Shown here in pieces: positions 62,756-64,000 of a stretch of DNA of 64,000 nucleotides. Under the pieces are notes generated by a model. That model was given only the letters and a program-made list of their open reading frames with translations, searched no databases and was not told the DNA's origin. This DNA comes from MB1-2 sp046566065 (lineage in GTDB: Bacteria; Actinomycetota; CADDZG01; WHSQ01): assembly GCA_046566065.1 (NCBI GenBank), contig JBKHXK010000006.1, positions 1 to 64,000 on the forward strand, in the 5' to 3' direction. The translations under genes and the position numbers were made by a program. Positions within the stretch are counted from its first letter, which is position 1. Each line of letters begins with the position of its first letter.

Positions 62756-64000
62756 GTGGCATCGGTGGCCGGCATCCTGCGCCGGATCAACCTGCGGCAC
62801 CTTCGTGCGAAGAAGCTGCGGACCGCTCTCACGATCGGTGGGATAGCGGCGGGCGTCGCGCTCATGTTCTCGATCAACGTGATCAACGCGACGCTTCTCT
62901 CTTCGTTCCGCTCCAGCATCCGCGACCTCGCGGGAGCCGCCGAGCTCGAGGTGGCCGCCACGGATAGCGCCGGGCTCCCGCAGGGGTTCATCCGGCGCGT
63001 TGCTTCGGTGCAGGGGGTGGATCGGGCCGTGCCCGTGATCCGGACCACCACGATGCTCCGCAGCGAGCAGGGCTCGGAACGCGGCTTGGTCCTCGGCGTG
63101 ACCCCCGAGTTCTCTGCTCTGTTCCCTTCCGACCTCGGCCCCCTTGCCCAACTACGTGTCTCGGGCGGCTTCGGCGGAGACGGCTCCGGGCTGCTCGTCG
63201 CGAAGACGCTGGCCGGAAAGCTGGGCCTGGAGGACGAGGACCGGGTCGCGGTCGAGACGCCCTCCGGGTCGAAGGATCTCTCGGTCTCGGGCTCGATCTC
63301 GGGCGGGGTGGTCGGTGTTCTGAACGGTGGAGACGTGGCGCTGATGCTGCTCCCGGCCGCACAACAGACCTTCGACAAGGACGGGCGCGTCGACTCGATC
63401 TACGTGGTGGTGGACCCGCGGGCAGACCTGGGGGCCGTGCGGTCCGACATCGAGGCCGAGCTCGATGGGGCCGGCCTGGTCGGTGAGCCCGGGGAGCGAG
63501 GACAGGGTTTGGAACGTGTCTTCTCCTCCCTCGCCACGCTGCTGTCGATGGGAGGAACCGTCGCTCTGTTCGTCGCCCTCTTCGTCGTCTACAACACGAT
63601 GTCGATGTCGCTGGCCGAGCGCCGCCGCGAGATCTCGATGATCGTCGCCCTGGGGACGAAGCGGAGGGATGCGTTCGGCGCCTTCTTGGCGGAGGCGTTC
63701 GTCCTGGGGGCGGTCGCGTCCGTCACGGGGGTCCTCGGCGGGTTGTGGCTGGCGCGGGTGCTGGTCGTACGCGCCGCAGACGACTTCCGGATCCTGTCTC
63801 TGGACGCGGCCGGTCCCATCGTTGTCAAGCCGTCGGCGCTCGCGCTGGCGATCGTCGGGGGCCTGGTCGTTTCGGTCGCCGGTGCCTACCTGCCCGCGCG
63901 CCGGATCCTGCACGTCGCACCGATGGAGTCCCTTCGACCGGTCGCCGCCTACGAGTGGGAACCGGGGGCGACGGGCTTCGGCTCCGTCCGCACTTTGGCT
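62756..64000 (+). CDS. FtsX-like ABC transporter permease, 3'-truncated
   Basis: Open frame from GTG 62756 to the window end, 415 codons without stop. N-terminal helix after LRRINLRHLRAKKLRTALTI, a long periplasmic-type domain, then hydrophobic helices (TVALFVALFVVYNTMSMSLAERRREISMIVALG), the MacB/FtsX signature with the LAERR coupling loop. Starts directly at the ATPase stop. The gene continues beyond the window. Confidence 0.9.
   Translation, partial: MASVAGILRRINLRHLRAKKLRTALTIGGIAAGVALMFSINVINATLLSSFRSSIRDLAGAAELEVAATDSAGLPQGFIRRVASVQGVDRAVPVIRTTTMLRSEQGSERGLVLGVTPEFSALFPSDLGPLAQLRVSGGFGGDGSGLLVAKTLAGKLGLEDEDRVAVETPSGSKDLSVSGSISGGVVGVLNGGDVALMLLPAAQQTFDKDGRVDSIYVVVDPRADLGAVRSDIEAELDGAGLVGEPGERGQGLERVFSSLATLLSMGGTVALFVALFVVYNTMSMSLAERRREISMIVALGTKRRDAFGAFLAEAFVLGAVASVTGVLGGLWLARVLVVRAADDFRILSLDAAGPIVVKPSALALAIVGGLVVSVAGAYLPARRILHVAPMESLRPVAAYEWEPGATGFGSVRTLA

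Overview
This 64 kb window is high-GC bacterial chromosome, almost fully coding, and reads as a member of the Actinomycetota. The pointers are the polA-rpsA-coaE-uvrB synteny, a dnaK-grpE-dnaJ-hspR-clpB operon with HspR (HAIR-type) operators, the thrS-HIT-pgsA-acyltransferase-pimA block for phosphatidylinositol mannoside synthesis, an inactive exonuclease domain with a Tyr O-helix in Pol I, and a DtxR/IdeR-type iron box. Gene order differs from the well-known Mycobacteriales and Streptomycetales (signalling genes inserted between coaE and uvrB), so I infer a less-studied lineage but cannot name it. I see no prophage, IS element, CRISPR array or plasmid feature.

Layout. 1-4.9 kb: end of a family 5 uracil-DNA glycosylase gene and the convergent gltB (no gltD beside it). 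4.9-11.1 kb: iron region with an iron box, a ferric-iron ABC transporter (binding protein, fused permease, ATPase), ferritin, a BNR beta-propeller protein and a DtxR-family regulator. 11.2-23.8 kb: polA, a REC-GGDEF-like-REC regulator, rpsA, coaE, HAD phosphatase, GAF histidine kinase, uvrB, MATE exporter, mostly on the plus strand and often with 4-nt ATGA/TTGA overlaps. 23.8-30.7 kb: class V aminotransferase, small unknown, LysM transglycosylase, uvrA, metallophosphoesterase.

30.7-33.8 kb is the least ordinary part. It holds tRNA-Val(CAC), then three heptamer direct repeats at exact 11-bp spacing, a perfect palindrome, a YdhR-like monooxygenase gene, and a 662-residue protein joining a STAND-type ATPase, a GNAT-like region and an OmpR-type DNA-binding domain. 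I propose this as a self-contained regulatory module. 33.8-42.7 kb: membrane proteins (YetF/DUF421, DUF6766-DUF2188), a cluster of HD-GYP, degenerate GGDEF and histidine-kinase signalling genes, a CAP-domain protein, a DEAD-box helicase, small zinc-ribbon proteins and a pseudo-receiver protein.

42.7-51 kb: heat-shock operon (dnaK, grpE, a zinc-finger-less dnaJ, hspR, clpB), a 45-residue zinc ribbon, a 2-hydroxyacid dehydrogenase, and hsp20 behind its own HspR box. HspR probably represses dnaK and hsp20 together. 51-57 kb: MidA-like methyltransferase and helical-repeat protein (minus strand), class I aldolase, a gluzincin peptidase that seems to start at CTG, thrS and a HIT hydrolase. 57.2-64 kb: a perfect 15-bp inverted repeat, an EF-G-like GTPase on the minus strand, the pgsA-acyltransferase-pimA chain, and a LolD/MacB-type ABC transporter cut by the window end.
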